Positions 1 through 13,417 of a DNA stretch of 64,000 nt are shown piece after piece (within the stretch, counting starts at the first letter, position 1; every line of letters starts with the position of its first letter). The notes below the pieces were generated by a model. It ran no database searches. It saw only the letters and a list, made by a program, of their open reading frames with translations, and was not told the origin of the DNA. Made by a program: the position numbers and the translations under genes. The stretch comes from Tachypleus tridentatus. Lineage: Eukaryota > Arthropoda > Merostomata > Xiphosura > Limulidae. The stretch covers positions 50,706,667 through 50,770,666 of the forward strand of contig NC_134830.1 in assembly GCF_004210375.1 (NCBI RefSeq), in the 5' to 3' direction.

Positions 1-1770
1 AAAGCCCATTATCCCGATATAGTTATGTGGTAGGTACACGATTTTGTCACGTGATCTACACAATAAATACACACATATATATATAACTTAAGGATTTCCC
101 TGGAAATTCATTATATGCATAGCCAAGGCAAATACACATATGTGACAATACCACGAAAGAGGATGATTTCTCCGACACAACGCTTAGATGCAGATGTCTT
201 GTTGGTATTGCAAAGCGAAGATTCAAGATATTTAGGACACCGAAAAAAATCAAATATCACGCGTTTCTAAACAGTATTAGCTCTGCCTAATCTAACTAGA
301 AAGTTCTAGAAATAACACGTGAATTTACTGATTGAATTAGGCAAGGTAAAACAATTTAGATGTTATTTAGAACACGTTGTTATATCTATGGTTATTCAAA
401 TCGATCGAATAAAATGGTTTCGAAAGGTTAACTAGTAGCAGTAGTGAGGGTTAGCAGACATACGCTGTCATAAGTATATCGAATTTACACGAACATAGAA
501 ATCAAAACTTACCAATTCACCCGGTGACAGAATTGCGGTCAGTCCACTAGGATAAACTTCTGCGTCAACTGGACAATATGTAATATAGCCGTGCTGACCT
601 CACTAACAATCAGGAAAAGGACAAGCGAGATTATGACGTCACGCGGTACACTTAAGTCCTCGACACTGACATTAAAGATTTGACTTGTTAAAACAAGTTC
701 ATATATATAAGTGCGTTACAAAAGTTACCTTAAAGTCAAAGACGAACTTCAAACTGAAAAGTGTGGAAATTTAAACTATGCTGATTCCAGTTTTGAAGTC
801 CTCTATTACTGCTCCTTTAGTTACAGCTTGAGAAGCATTTTGCGGAGTGTGTTTACGACTTCAAGGACGGGTGAGAGAATGTTTCAATCAAGCCCAAGGC
901 TGGCTAAATGCTTGAATGCGCCAACAACCTTACCATGTGCGATCCGGCGGGATTCCTTATGCGCATGCGGGAGTATCCCCGTCACAACCGAGTTCCTAAG
1001 TGGGCCACCTGGCTTGAAACTACAGGTTCTAAACGGAGTAAATGCCAACCAATAGGCAAGGTTGTCAGTTAACCTTCGAGTGCTGCCCTCTGTGAATAGG
1101 ATTATGTACAAACATAATCTCGAGAAACCTTGACGTAGGTCTGTTGGCAATTATAATTAAATCTTTAAGTATGCGATGTTACGCCTAGTTACTTTCGGAT
1201 ATTCGGGCAAAGGTATTCTTGGGCTATCTGCGTTAGCCGTCCCGATTTTGAAATGATATCGAAGAGGGAAAGTAGCTAATAATACATATCGCCAACTTTT
1301 GTACTATTCTTGCTGATCGAATAGTGGGATATGGCTGTTGCCCTTAAGGAAAACTAGATATTGTGATGACTTTTTAATACACAAAAGTCTTAATTAACAA
1401 CAAAGTATAAGATAAAGGAGAAACCGTAAAAAACACAAAAAGCAATCCGCTTCTAGGGAATATTTTGTTAGATAAGTTGCCTTCTTCACGCAACACCGAG
1501 TTATTTCTACGAGAATCAAACTGGAAACTAAACATGATACAAATATCCAGGTTGTTAATGTGTCAAAAGGACTTTAAGCATATAAAGTATTCCACGAGAA
1601 CTGTTTATGGACTGCAGTTGCCAAAACGAGATAATATGCAAAGAAATGAAGCTTAGGAAAGCTCAGAACTTCCAACCATACTGCAAAATAAACGGATGTT
1701 TTTATAATAATAAATAATTACCAAATACAACAAATAAAAAAACAATAATCTTATTTCACAATATAACATA
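1..1770. other. unique sequence, no gene recognised
   Basis: Both strands contain short open frames, the longest about 88 to 114 codons around 711-1150. They overlap each other on opposite strands and resemble no family I know. The stretch around 900-1130 is more GC-rich than its surroundings, with GCGCATGCGGG near 960, but I see no splice-bounded exon or RNA gene. Confidence 0.4.
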
Positions 1771-3985
1771 GGTCTGGTTTTACTAGTTGTAACTATTAAA
1801 TATGTTTTGTACCTTTGGTGTGGCTACACTGGTTGTAACTGTTAAATATGTTTTCTACCTAGGCCTGGCATGGCCAAGCGCGTAAGGCGTGCGACTCGTA
1901 ATCCGAGGGTCGCGGGTTCGCGCCTGCGTCGCGCTAAACATGTTCCCCCTCCCAGCCGTGGGGGCGTATAATGTGACACTCAATCCCACTATTCGTTGGT
2001 AAAAGAGTAGCCCAAGAGTTGGCGGTGGGTGGTGATGACTAGCTGCCTTCCCTCTAGTCTTACACTGCTAAATTAGGGACAGCTAGCACAGATAGCCCTC
2101 GAGTAGCTTTGTGCGAAATTCCAAAACAAAAACAAAACAACTGTTCTCTACCTTTAATCTGGCTACACTGGTTGTAACTGTTAAATACCTTTTGTACCTT
2201 TGGTCTGGCTGCACAGGTTGTACCTATTAAATATGTTTTGCACCTTTGGTCTGCTTGTACTGGTTGTAGCTGTTAATTTTATTTTGTACCTCTGGTCTGG
2301 CTACACTGGTTGTAACTGTTAAATTACTTTTGTACCTTGGATCTGACTACACTGGTTGTAACTGTTAAATTTCCTTTGTATCTTTGGCCTGGCTGCACTG
2401 GATGTAACTGTTAAATCTGTTTTGTATCTTTGGTCTAGTCACTTTGGTTGTAACTGTTATATCTGTTTTATACATTTGGTCTAGCTACAGTGGTTGTAAC
2501 TGTTATATTTCCTTTGTACCTTTGGTCTAGCTACAGTGGTTGTAACTGTTATATTTTCTTTGTACATTTGGTCTGGCTACAGCAGTTGTAACTGTTAAAT
2601 TTCCTTTATACCTTTGGTCTGGCTGCCCTTGTTGCAACTATTAAGTTTCATTTGTGCTTCTAGTCTGGTTGTAAGTGTTAAATTTTGTTTGCACCTTTGG
2701 TCTGGCTGTACTGTTTGTAATGTAACTATTAAATTTCTTTTGTACTTTTAGTCTGGTTGTATGGGTTGTATCTGTTAAATTTCTTTTGTACATTTGGTCT
2801 GGCTGCACTGGTTGTAACTGTCAATTCCCTTTTATATCTCTGGTCCAGTGGCTACACTGGTTGTGAGTGTTAACTTTCTTTTGTACCTTTGGTGTGGTTG
2901 CACTGGTTGTAACTGTTACAGATATTTTGTATCTTTGGTCTGGTTATAAGTGTTAAATCTATTTTGTACTTTGGTCTGGTTACATTTGTTGTAACTTAAA
3001 TTTCTTTTGTACCTTTGGTCTTGTTTCTCTGGTTGTAACTATTCAATCTCTTTTGTACATTTGATGTGGTTGTAATGGTTGTATCTGTTAAATCTTATTT
3101 GTATCTCTGGTCCAGTTACACTGGTTGTAATTGTTATATCTGTTTTGTCCCTTTGGTCTGGCTACAGTGCTTATAACTGTTAAATTTCCTTTGTAACTCT
3201 GGTCTGGCTGTACTTGTTAAATATGATTTGTGCTTCTTGTCTGGTCGTAAATGTAAAATATGTTTTGTACCTTTCCCCTGACTGCACGGGTTATAACTGT
3301 TAAATCTGTCTTCGATCTGCTTACACTGGTTATAATTATTAAATATCTTTTGTACTTTTGGTCTGGCTACACTGCTTCTAACTGTTAAATATGTTTTGTA
3401 TGTTTGGTCTGGCACAGTGGTTGTAACTGTTAAATATATTTTATATCTTTGGTCTAGTTACACTGGATGTAACAGTTACATATGTTTTATACCTTTGGTC
3501 TGGCTGCATTAGTTGTAACTGTTAAATTTCTATTGCATTTTTGGTCTGGTTGTAATTGTGAAATTTCAGTTGTACTTCTGGTCTGGCTGCACTGGTTGTA
3601 ATTGTTAAATTTCTTTTGTACTTGTGGTCTGTCTGTATTGGCTGTAATTGTTAAATATCCTTCCTTCCTTTGGTATGGCTACACTTGTTGTAAGTGCTGA
3701 ATTTCTTTTGTGCCTTTGGTCTGATTGTACTAGTTGTAACTGTTAAATATGTTTTTTAAGATTGGTCTGGCTGTACTGGGTATAATTGTTAAATATGTTT
3801 TGTACATTTGGTCTTGTTCTACTGGTTGTAACTGTTAAATATGTTTTATACCTTTGGTCTGGTTCACTGGTTGTAACTGTTAAATATATTTTGTATCTTT
3901 GGTGTGGTTACACTGGTTGTAACTGTCAATTCCCTTTTGTATCTCTGGTCTAGTGGCTACACTGGTTGTGACTGTTAACTTTCTG
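1771..3985. repeat. satellite A, ~46-bp tandem array
   Basis: The unit is about 46-47 bp and reads roughly TTGTACCTTTGGTCTGGCTA, then CACTGGTTGTAACTGTTAAA, then a short T-rich link. Copies diverge by point changes and small indels and the array runs without a break except for a SINE at 1861-2141. The open frame on the - strand near 3134-3415 is a by-product of the repeat and not a gene. The right end abuts satellite B directly. Confidence 0.93.
1861..2141 (+). mobile_element. SINE-A, full length, inserted in satellite A
   Basis: This defines the main SINE of the window. A tRNA-derived head carries a Pol III A box region and a B box (GGGTTCGCGCC here, usually GGTTCGAATCC). The body includes GTTATAATGTGAC, AAAGAGTAGCCCAAGAGTTG and GGTGGTGATGACTAGCTGCC. 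The tail is GATAGCCCTCGAGTAGCTTTG followed by an A/C-rich end. The satellite sequence before it (TGTTTTCTACCT, 1849-1860) recurs after it as TGTTCTCTACCT (2142-2153), a target-site duplication showing insertion into a pre-existing array. Confidence 0.92.
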
Positions 3986-5828
3986 GTCAGAACATATCTT
4001 CAATGTAAAACTACATAGAGAGATCAGGTCAGAAAATATACTTAATGTAAAACTACATATAGAGATGCCAGGTCAGAAAATATAATTAAAGTAAAACTAC
4101 ATAGAGAGAAGCCAGATCAGAACACACACTTAATGCAAAACTACATACAGAGATCAGGTCAGAAAATATACTTAATGTAAAACTACATACAGAGATGCCA
4201 GGTCAGAAAATATAATTAAAGTAAAACTACATAGAGAGAAGCCAGATCAGAACACACACTTAATGCAAAACTACATACAGAGATTAGGTCAGAACATATA
4301 CCTAATGTAAAACTACATATAGAGAAATCAAGATCATAAAATATACTTAAAGTAAAACTACATATAGAGAAGCCAGGTCAGAACATATAGTTATTGAGAA
4401 ACTACATAGAGATCAGGTCAGAACATACATTTAATATAAAACAACATAGAGAGGACCCATGGGTCAGAACATAAACTTAATGTAAAACTACATAGAGAGA
4501 TCAGGTCAGAACATACACTTAATGCAAAAACTACATATCGAAAAACAAGTCAGATCAGAACATATACTTAATATAAAACTACATAGAGAGAACAGGTGAG
4601 AACATATACTAATATGTAGAGAACTATGTAGAGAGATGAGGTCAACATATAAATTTAATGTAAAATTACATTGAAATAAGCCATGTCAGAACATACATTT
4701 AATATAAAACTACATAGAAAGACACCAGGTCAGAACATATACTTAATGTAAAAGTATAAAGACAGAAGCAAAGTCATAACGTACACTGAATGTAAAACTA
4801 CATAGAGAGAAGTCAGGTCAGAACTTACACTTAAAGCAAAACTACATGGAGAAATCAAATCAGAACATACCCTTAAAGCAAAAGTACATAGAGAAGTCAG
4901 ATCAGAACATGCACCTAATGTAAAACTATATAGAGAGATCAGTTCAGAACATACACATAATGCAAAACTACATATAGAGAAATAAGCCAGATCAGAACAT
5001 ATACTAATTATAAAACTACATAGAGAGAACAGGTGAGAATATATACTAAATAGAAAACTACCTAGAAAGAAATCAGGTCTGAACATATACTTAATATAAA
5101 ACTACATGGTGAGAACATATACTAAATGTAAAACTACATTGAAAGTAGCCAAATAAGAACATATAGTTAAGGTAAAACTACATGGTGAGAACATATACTA
5201 AATGTAAAACTACATTAAAAGTAGCCAAATAAGAACATATAGTTAAGGTAAAACTACATTGAAAAAAGCTGGGTTAGAACATAAACGTAATGTAAAACAT
5301 TATAGAAAGAAGCCAGATCAGAACATATACTCAAGGTAAAACTACATAGAAAGAAGCCAGAACAGAACATTCACTTAATATAAAACTACATAGAAAGAAA
5401 CCAGGTCAGAACCTGCACTTAATGTAAAAGTATGTAGAGAAAGCAGGAGAGAAAATAATCTTAATGTAAAACTACATACAGAGAAGCCAGATCAGAACAT
5501 ACACTTATGCAAAAGGACATAGAGACATCAGATCATAACATACAGATAATATAAAAATACATATATATAAGCCAGGTCAGAACATAAACTTAATATAAAA
5601 CTACATAGACAGAAGCCAGGTTGGAACATACACTTAATATATAAATACATAGAAAGACATCAGGTTGAAACATATAGTTAATGTAAAACTACAGAGAGAG
5701 AAGACAGATCAGAACACACACTTTATGCAAAACTACATATAGAGATTAGGTCAGAACATACACTTAATGTAAAACAACATTGAAAGAAGTCAGGTCAGAA
5801 CATATTCTTAGTATAAAACTACCTACAG

Positions 5829-5944
5829 TGTGTGTTTTATTACAGCAAAGCCATATTGGGATATGTGCTGAACCAACCAAAGAGAATCAAACCACTGATT
5901 TTAGTGTTCTAGATCTGTAAACTTATTGCTGTACTAGAGGAGGG
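5829..5944 (-). mobile_element. SINE-B copy 1 inside satellite B
   Basis: Read on the - strand this is a short tRNA-derived SINE: A-box-like CTAGTACAGCAATAAG, B-box-like GGTTTGATTCTC, a core matching CAGCAGATAGCCCGATGTGG in better copies, and a TTTGCTGTAATAAAACACAC tail. It is degenerate. Flanks are ordinary satellite B units. Confidence 0.8.
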
Positions 5945-6524
5945 TAAAACTACATAGAGATAACAGATGAAAACATATACTAAATGTAAAACTACATTGA
6001 AAGTAGCCAGGTCAGTACCTATACTTAATGCAAAACTACATATAGAGATTAGGTCAGAACATACACTTAATGTAAAACTACATAGAGAGGAATACAGATC
6101 AAAACATACACTTAATGAAAACTACATAAAGAGATTAGGTCAGAAAATATACCTAATGTAAAACTACATAGAAAGAAGCCAAGTCAGAATGTATACTTAA
6201 TGTAAAAGTATATATAGAGAAGCTAGAACAGAACATACACTTAAAGTAAAGCTACACAGAGAAGAGCCAGGTCAGAACATACACTTAGTATAAAACTACA
6301 TAGAAAGATGCCAGGTTGAAACATATACTTAAAGTAAAACTAAATTGAAAGAAGACAGGTCAGAACACATACTTAATGTAAAACTATACTGAAAGTAGCC
6401 AGGTCAGTACACAAACATGAAGTTAAACTATACTGAAAGAAGTCAGTTTAAAACATATACTTAATGTGAAACAACATTGAAAGAAGTCAGGTCAGAACAT
6501 ATTCTTAGTATAAAACTACCTACA

Positions 6525-6641
6525 GTGTGTGTTTTATTACAGCAAAGCCATACTGGGATATCTGCTGAACCAACCAAAGAGAATCAAACCACTGATTTTA
6601 GTGTTCTAGATCTGTAGACTTATTGCTGTACTAGAGGAGGG
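6525..6641 (-). mobile_element. SINE-B copy 2 inside satellite B
   Basis: Nearly identical to the copy about 697 bp upstream, including the flanking satellite units on both sides (TAAAACTACCTACAGTGTGT on the left, CTAGAGGAGGGCAAAACTAC on the right). It was therefore copied with the array and did not arise by an independent insertion. Confidence 0.82.
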
Positions 6642-7557
6642 CAAAACTACATAGAGATAACAGATGAGAACATATACTAAATGTAAAACTACATTGAAAG
6701 TAGCCAGGTCAGTACCTATACTTAATGTAGAACTACATAGAGAGAAGCCAGATCACAACATACACTTAATGTTAAAGTACATAGAAAGAATTCCAGATCA
6801 GAACATACACTTATGCAAAACTACATAGAAAGATCAGATCAGAACATGCACTTAATGTAAAACTACATTAAGGGAATCCAGGTCAGAACATAAAGTAAAA
6901 CTACATAGAGAGAAGCCAGGTCAGAACATAAACTTAATATAAAACTGCACAGAAAAAAGCCAGATCAGAACATACATTTAATGTACAACTACCGAGAAAG
7001 AAGCCACATCAGAACATATACTTAATGAAACTCTATATAGAAAGATTATGTCAAAACATGTACTTGATGTAAAACTACATAGAGAGATCCCTGATTAGAA
7101 CACACACTTAATGTAAAACTACACAGAGAGATCCCAGATTAGAACACACACTTAGTGTAAAACTACATAGAGAGACCAGATCAGAACATACACTTAATAT
7201 AATACCACATAGAGAGATGAAGTCAATATATAAACTTAATGTAAAACTACATAGACATGAGGCAGAAAAGAACATATACTTAATATGAAACTACACAGAA
7301 AGAAGCCAGGTCAGAATATATACTTAATATAGATTTACATAGAGAGAACAATTGAAAACATACACTAAATGTAAAACTACATAGAGAGAAAAGGTGAGAA
7401 CATATACTTAATATAGCTCTACCTTGCTTAGCCAGGTCAGAACATATACCTAAGATAAAAGTGCACTGAAAGAAACCAGGTGAGAAGATATACTTAATGT
7501 AGAACTACATTGAAAGAAGCCAGGTCAGAACATATACTTCGTATAAAACTACCTAGA

Positions 7558-7673
7558 GTGTGTGTTTTCTTACAGCAAAGCCACATCAGCCTATCCACTG
7601 AGCCTACTGAGAGGAATCAAACCACTGATTTTAATGTTCTGAACTGTAGACTTACCGGTGTACTAGCGGGAGG
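7558..7673 (-). mobile_element. SINE-B copy 3 inside satellite B
   Basis: Same family and the same junctions with the satellite unit (AAAACTACCTAGAGTGTGTG on the left, CTAGCGGGAGGTAAAACTAC on the right) as the other two copies in this array. It is more diverged from them than they are from each other, which fits an older duplication. Confidence 0.8.
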
Positions 7674-9865
7674 TAAAACTACATAGAGAGAATAGATGAG
7701 AGCATATACTAAATGTAAAATTACATAAAAAGAAGCCAGAACAGAACATATACTTAATGTAAAGCTACATAGAGAGATATCAGATCAGGACGTACACTTA
7801 ATGTAAAAGTATAGAGAGAAAGATAAAGTCAGAAAATATACTTAATGTAAAACTACACAGAGAGAAGTCAGATCAGAATATACACTTATGTGAAACTACA
7901 TACAGATATCAGGTTAGAACATAAAATTAAAGTAAAACTTCATGGAGAGAAACCTAGTCAGAACTTACACTTAATGTAAAAATACATATATCTAAGTCAG
8001 GTCAAAACATACACTTAAGGCAAAACTACATAGAAAGATCAGGTCGGAACATACACTTAATGAAAACCTACATAAAGAGATCAGGTCAGAAAACGTACTT
8101 AAACTAAAACTACATAGAGAAAAGCCAGACTAGAACATACAGTTAAAGAAAAACTCATAAAGAGATCAGGTTAGAACATACATTTGACACAAAACTACAT
8201 AGACATGAGCCAGGGGTCAGAACATAAACTTAATGTAAAACTTACAAGAGAGAAGCCACGTGAGAACATATACTTAAAGTAAACTACATAGAAAGAAGCC
8301 ACGTTAGAGCATAAATTTAATGTAAAAGTATACAGAGAGAAGCAAGATCAGAACATAAACTTAATGTAAAACTACATACAGAGAAGCCAGGTCAGAACGT
8401 ATACATAATGCAAAACTCCACATATAGAAGTCAGGTCAGAACATACACTTAATATAAAACTACATAGAAAGATGCCAGGTCAGAACATACACTTGATATA
8501 AAACTACATAGAAAGATGCCAGGTCAGAACATATAGTTAATGTAAAAGTACAGAGACAGAAGCAAAGTCATAATATATGCTGAATGTAAAACTACATAGA
8601 GAAAAGTCAGGTCAGAACATACACTTAATATAAAACTAGATAGAGATCAGGTCAGAACATACATTTAATGTAAACCTACATAGAGAGAAGCCAGGGTTTG
8701 ATACATAACTTTAATATATAACTACTTAAAGAGAAGCTAGGTCAGAACATATACTTAAGGTAAAATTACATAGAGACATGAGGTAAGAACATAAACTTAA
8801 TATCAAGTTATATAGAGATATCAGATCAGAACATATACTTAATGCAAAATTACATATAGAGAATCCAAGTGAGAACATATACTTTATTTAAAAGTATATA
8901 TAGAGAAGCCAGGTCAGAACATATACTTAATGTAAAATACATACTGAGAAGGCAAATCAGAACATGAATGCTAGACTACATAGACAAAAGTCAGGCCAGT
9001 ACATACATTTAATATAAAATGACAAAGAAAGAAAACTATATACAGAGAAGCCAGATTAGAACATAAACTTCATGAAAAACTATACAGAGAGAAGCCAAAT
9101 TACAATATATACTTAATGCAAAACTATATAGAGAGGAGTCAGATAAGAACATATAGTAAATATAAAACTACATAGAGAGAAGCGAGGTCAGAACATATTA
9201 ATAACATAAAAGTATATATAGAGAAGTCAGAGTAGAAGATATACTTGAGGTAAAACTACATAGAGAGAATGCAGGGATAACAACATAAACGTCATATAAA
9301 ACAACAGTGAAAGAAGCCAGGTCAAAACATACACTTAATACAAAATTAGATAGAGAGAGCAGGTCAGAACAAATACTAAATTTAAAACTACATAGAGAGT
9401 GGCCAAAGGTCAGTACATATACTGAAGGTAAAGCTACATAGAGAGATCAAATCTAAACATATACTTAATGTAAACTAGATAGAGAGAAGCCAGATCAGAA
9501 CATACCCTTAATATAAAACTACATAGAGAGAAGCGTGAACATAACATATACTTAATGTAAAACAACATAGAGAGATACCACATCAGAACATGCGCTTTAT
9601 GTTAAACTTCCTAGAAACAAGCCAGGTCAGAATATATACTTAATGAAAACCTATAGAGAGAGATCAGGTCAGAACAGAAACTTAATGTGAAACTACATAG
9701 AGAGAAGACAGATTAGAGCAAAAATTTCATGGCAAACTATATACAAAAAGGTAGATCAGAGCATATCCTTAATATTACACTACATAGAGAGATTTATACG
9801 TAATATAAAACTACACAGAAAGACACCAGGTCAGAACATATACATAAAGTAAAACTACATTACAT

Positions 9866-12800
9866 TACAATTAACTATAACAAGTGAATATCGTACAGTA
9901 TAGTTATGGATGACATTTAGTATATGTAGACAAGGTTTAACAAATATATGACATTTATAGGTAACAGTTAGACGTCATTCAGTACAGTTATTGATCTTAT
10001 ATAGTGCAGGTATACGTAATTTACTAGATATATGACACTTAGATAAAACAAGTGAATGTCATTCAGTACAGATATAGATGACATTTAGTATAGGTTGACG
10101 TAGTTTGATAGATACACACGATATTTAGATATAAAAGTGAATGTCATTCTGTATAGATATAGATGACATTTAGTACAGGTAGAAGTAGTTAACTTGGTAT
10201 ATGACATTTAGACATAACAAGTGAAGGTCATTCAGTAATTTATAGATGACATTTAGTTCAAGTAGATGGGGTTTAAAAGATATATGGCATTTAGTACAGG
10301 TAGACGTGGTTTAATAGATATAAGACATTATATAAAAAAGTGAATGTCATTCAGTACAGTAATAAATGACATTTAGTACAGCTAGACGTAGTTTACTAGG
10401 TATATGACATTAAGATATAACAAGTGAATGTCATTCAGTAAAGTTATAGTTGACAGTTGGTACAGGTAGATGAGGTTTAATAGATGTATGACATTTAGAT
10501 ACAACAAGTAAATGTCATTCACTACACTTATAGATGACATTTAGTACAGGTGGATGAAGTTTAATAGATATATAGCATTTAGATATAAAAATTGTCATTC
10601 AGTATAATTATAGAAGATAATTGGTGCAGATAAGCTAGGTTTAATAGACATATAACATGCAGATATAACTTGAAGATGTTATTCAGTGCAGTTATTGATG
10701 ACATATAGTACAGGTAGACGAGGTTTAATAGACATATGACATTTAGATGTCATTTAGTATAGTTATAGATGACATTTAGTACAGGGAAACGTAGTTTAAT
10801 AGTTACATTACAATTAGGTATAACAAGTGAATGTCGTTTGGCACAATTTAAATGACACTTAGTACAGAGGTTTTGTAGACATATAAGATTTAGTTATAAC
10901 AAGTAGATGTCATTCAGTACAGTTATACCTGACATTTAGTGCAAGGAAATGTAGTTTAATAGATATATTACAATCAGGTAAAAGAAACGAATGTCATTCA
11001 GTAGAGTTCTAGGTGATATTTATTCCAGATAGACGTGGTTTAATAGATATATTAAAATTACTTCTAACAAGTGAAAGTCCTTCAGTATAGTTACAGATGA
11101 CATTTAGTACAGGTAGACAGGTTTAATAGACATAAGACATATAAATATAACAGGTAGACGTCATTCAGTACAGATATTGATGACACATAGAACAGGTAGA
11201 AATGTTAACAGATATATGACATTTACATGTAACAGGTAGATGTCATTAAGTACAGTTATAGATTTTATTTAGTACAGGTAGACATGGTTTAATAGATTAA
11301 TGACATTTAGGTATAACAAGTGAATGTCATTGAGAACTGTTATACATAACATGTAGTACAGGTAGACGTTGTTTAATAGATATACGACATTTAGATATAA
11401 CAAGTGAAGGTCAATCAGTACATTTGTAGATGACATTTAGTTCGGATATACGTAGTTTAAGAGATATATGACACTTAGATAAAACAAGTGAATGTCATTC
11501 AGTACAGTTACAGGTGACATTTCGTATAGATACATGACATTAACATATAACAAGTGTATGCCATTCCATACAGTATAGATGACATTTAGTAGAGGTAAAA
11601 GTAGCTTAACAGGTATATGACATTGAGATATAATTTGTGAATGCAATTCAGTACAGTTACAGATGACATTTAGTACAGGTATACGTAGTTTAATAGATAT
11701 ATGACACATATATAACTAGTGAATGTCATTCAGTACAGTTATAGATCACATTTAGTAAAGGTAAATGAGGTTTACTAGACGTATGATGTTTAGATGTAAT
11801 AGGTAGATGTCATTAAGCACAGTTATAGATGATAGTTACTACAGGGAAACGAAGTTTAATAGATATATTACAATTAGGTATAACATGCGAATGTCATTCA
11901 ACACAATATAGATGACATTTAGTACAGGTAGAAGAGGTTTTATAGACATATTACGTTTATATATAAAGGGCAGATTTCTTTCAGTACAGTTATAGCTGGC
12001 ATATAGTACAGGTAGAAGAGGTTTTATAGAATATGACATTTAGATATAAGAGGAAGTTATCATTCAGTACAGTTACAGGTCACATTTAGTATAGGTAGAC
12101 GTAGTTTAATAGACACATGACATTTAGATATAACAAGTGAATGTCATTCAGTACAGCTATATATGACATTTAATAAAGGTAGATGTGGTTTAATAAAAAT
12201 ATGATATTTTGATACAACAAGTGAATGTCATAAGGTACAGTTACAGATGACATTTAGTACAGGTGGACGTTGTTTAATAGATATATGACATTTAGATAAA
12301 GATATATGAAAGTGGTAAGTACAGTTATAGATGAATTTAGGACAGGTGGACGTAGTTTAATAGATATATGAAAGTTATATAAAACAAGTGTATGTCATTC
12401 AGTACAGTTATGGATGACATTTAGAACAGGTAGATGTAGTTCAATACATATATTGCAATTAGATATGACAAGTGAAAGTCATTTATTACATTTATAGATG
12501 ACATTTAGTATAGGAAACGTGGTTTAGTAGACACATTACAAATACAAATAAAAGTGAATGTATTCCGTACAGTTATAGATGACATTCAGTACAAGTAGAC
12601 GAAATTTAATAGATATAAGACATTTTGATATAATAGATAGATGTCATTCAGTACAGTTATAGATGATTATTGGTAATGTTAGACAAAGTTAAATAGATAT
12701 ATTTCAATTACGTATAACAATAGAATGTTGTTCAGTTGAGTCATAGATGACATTTAGTACAGGTAGACGTCGTTTAGTAGATGTATAATATTTAGATAAA

Positions 12801-13213
12801 ACAAGTGAATGTCATTCAGTACAGGTATAGATTGCATTTAGTACAGGTAGACGCGGTTTAAAAGACATATGACAATTAAATATAACAAGGATATGTTATT
12901 CACTACAGTTTATAGATATATGACATTTATATAAAAAATAATGAATGTCGTTCAGTACAGTTATAGATGACATTTAGTAGAGATACATGACATTTAGATA
13001 TAACAAGTGAATGCCATTCTGCACAGATATAGATGACATTTAGTAGAGGTACAAGTAGTTTAATAGATATATGACATTTAGATATAACTGGTGAATGTAA
13101 TTCAGTACAATTATAGATGACATTTAGTGCAGGTAGATGTAGTTTAATAGATATATGACATTTATTTAAACGAAGTGAATGTCATTCAGTACAGTTATAG
13201 ATGAGTTTAAAAC
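9866..13213. repeat. satellite C, ~84-bp tandem array
   Basis: The unit is about 84 bp and contains, in order, GACATTTAGATATAACAAGT, GAATGTCATTCAGTACAGTT, ATAGATGACATTTAGTACAG and GTAGACGTAGTTTAATAGAT. About 40 copies, with many small internal deletions. The sub-motif GACATTTAG occurs twice per unit, suggesting the unit grew from a shorter one. Open frames on the - strand around 11437-12039 come from the repeat. It follows satellite B with no unique spacer. Confidence 0.92.
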
Positions 13214-13417
13214 AATTATTACATTCTGACTTTTTGCATGTACGTCTGTTTAGCATAATATTAATCGTTTTACTCTTCGAATCTTACATGTTTGAATCTA
13301 ATACCTTGTTCTCGCTCTAGTTCCGAAAATATGTGTACATTCAATCATACATTTCTAACGGATAACAACTAGGTATTAATGTTAAGTCGTTATAAAAACA
13401 GACGATTAGTAAGAAAT
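13214..13417. other. short unique spacer
   Basis: AT-rich sequence between the 84-bp array and the first Tc1-like element. No gene or repeat recognised. Confidence 0.4.

Larger units (their letters stand above)
3986..9864. repeat. satellite B, ~44-bp tandem array
   Basis: The unit is about 44 bp: CATAGAGAGAAGCCAGGTCA followed by GAACATATACTTAATGTAAA and ACTA. There are roughly 130 diverged copies over 5.9 kb. Three SINE-B copies sit inside it at equivalent positions. A segment of about 697 bp that includes a SINE is present twice in near-identical form (about 5773-6010 and 6470-6707), so larger blocks have been duplicated. Short open frames here are repeat artefacts. Confidence 0.93.

Noticed and set aside
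711-1150. Overlapping frames of 114 and 88 codons on opposite strands
   Set aside because: No family resemblance, no splice sites or regulatory context. Chance is likelier in the slightly more GC-rich sequence.
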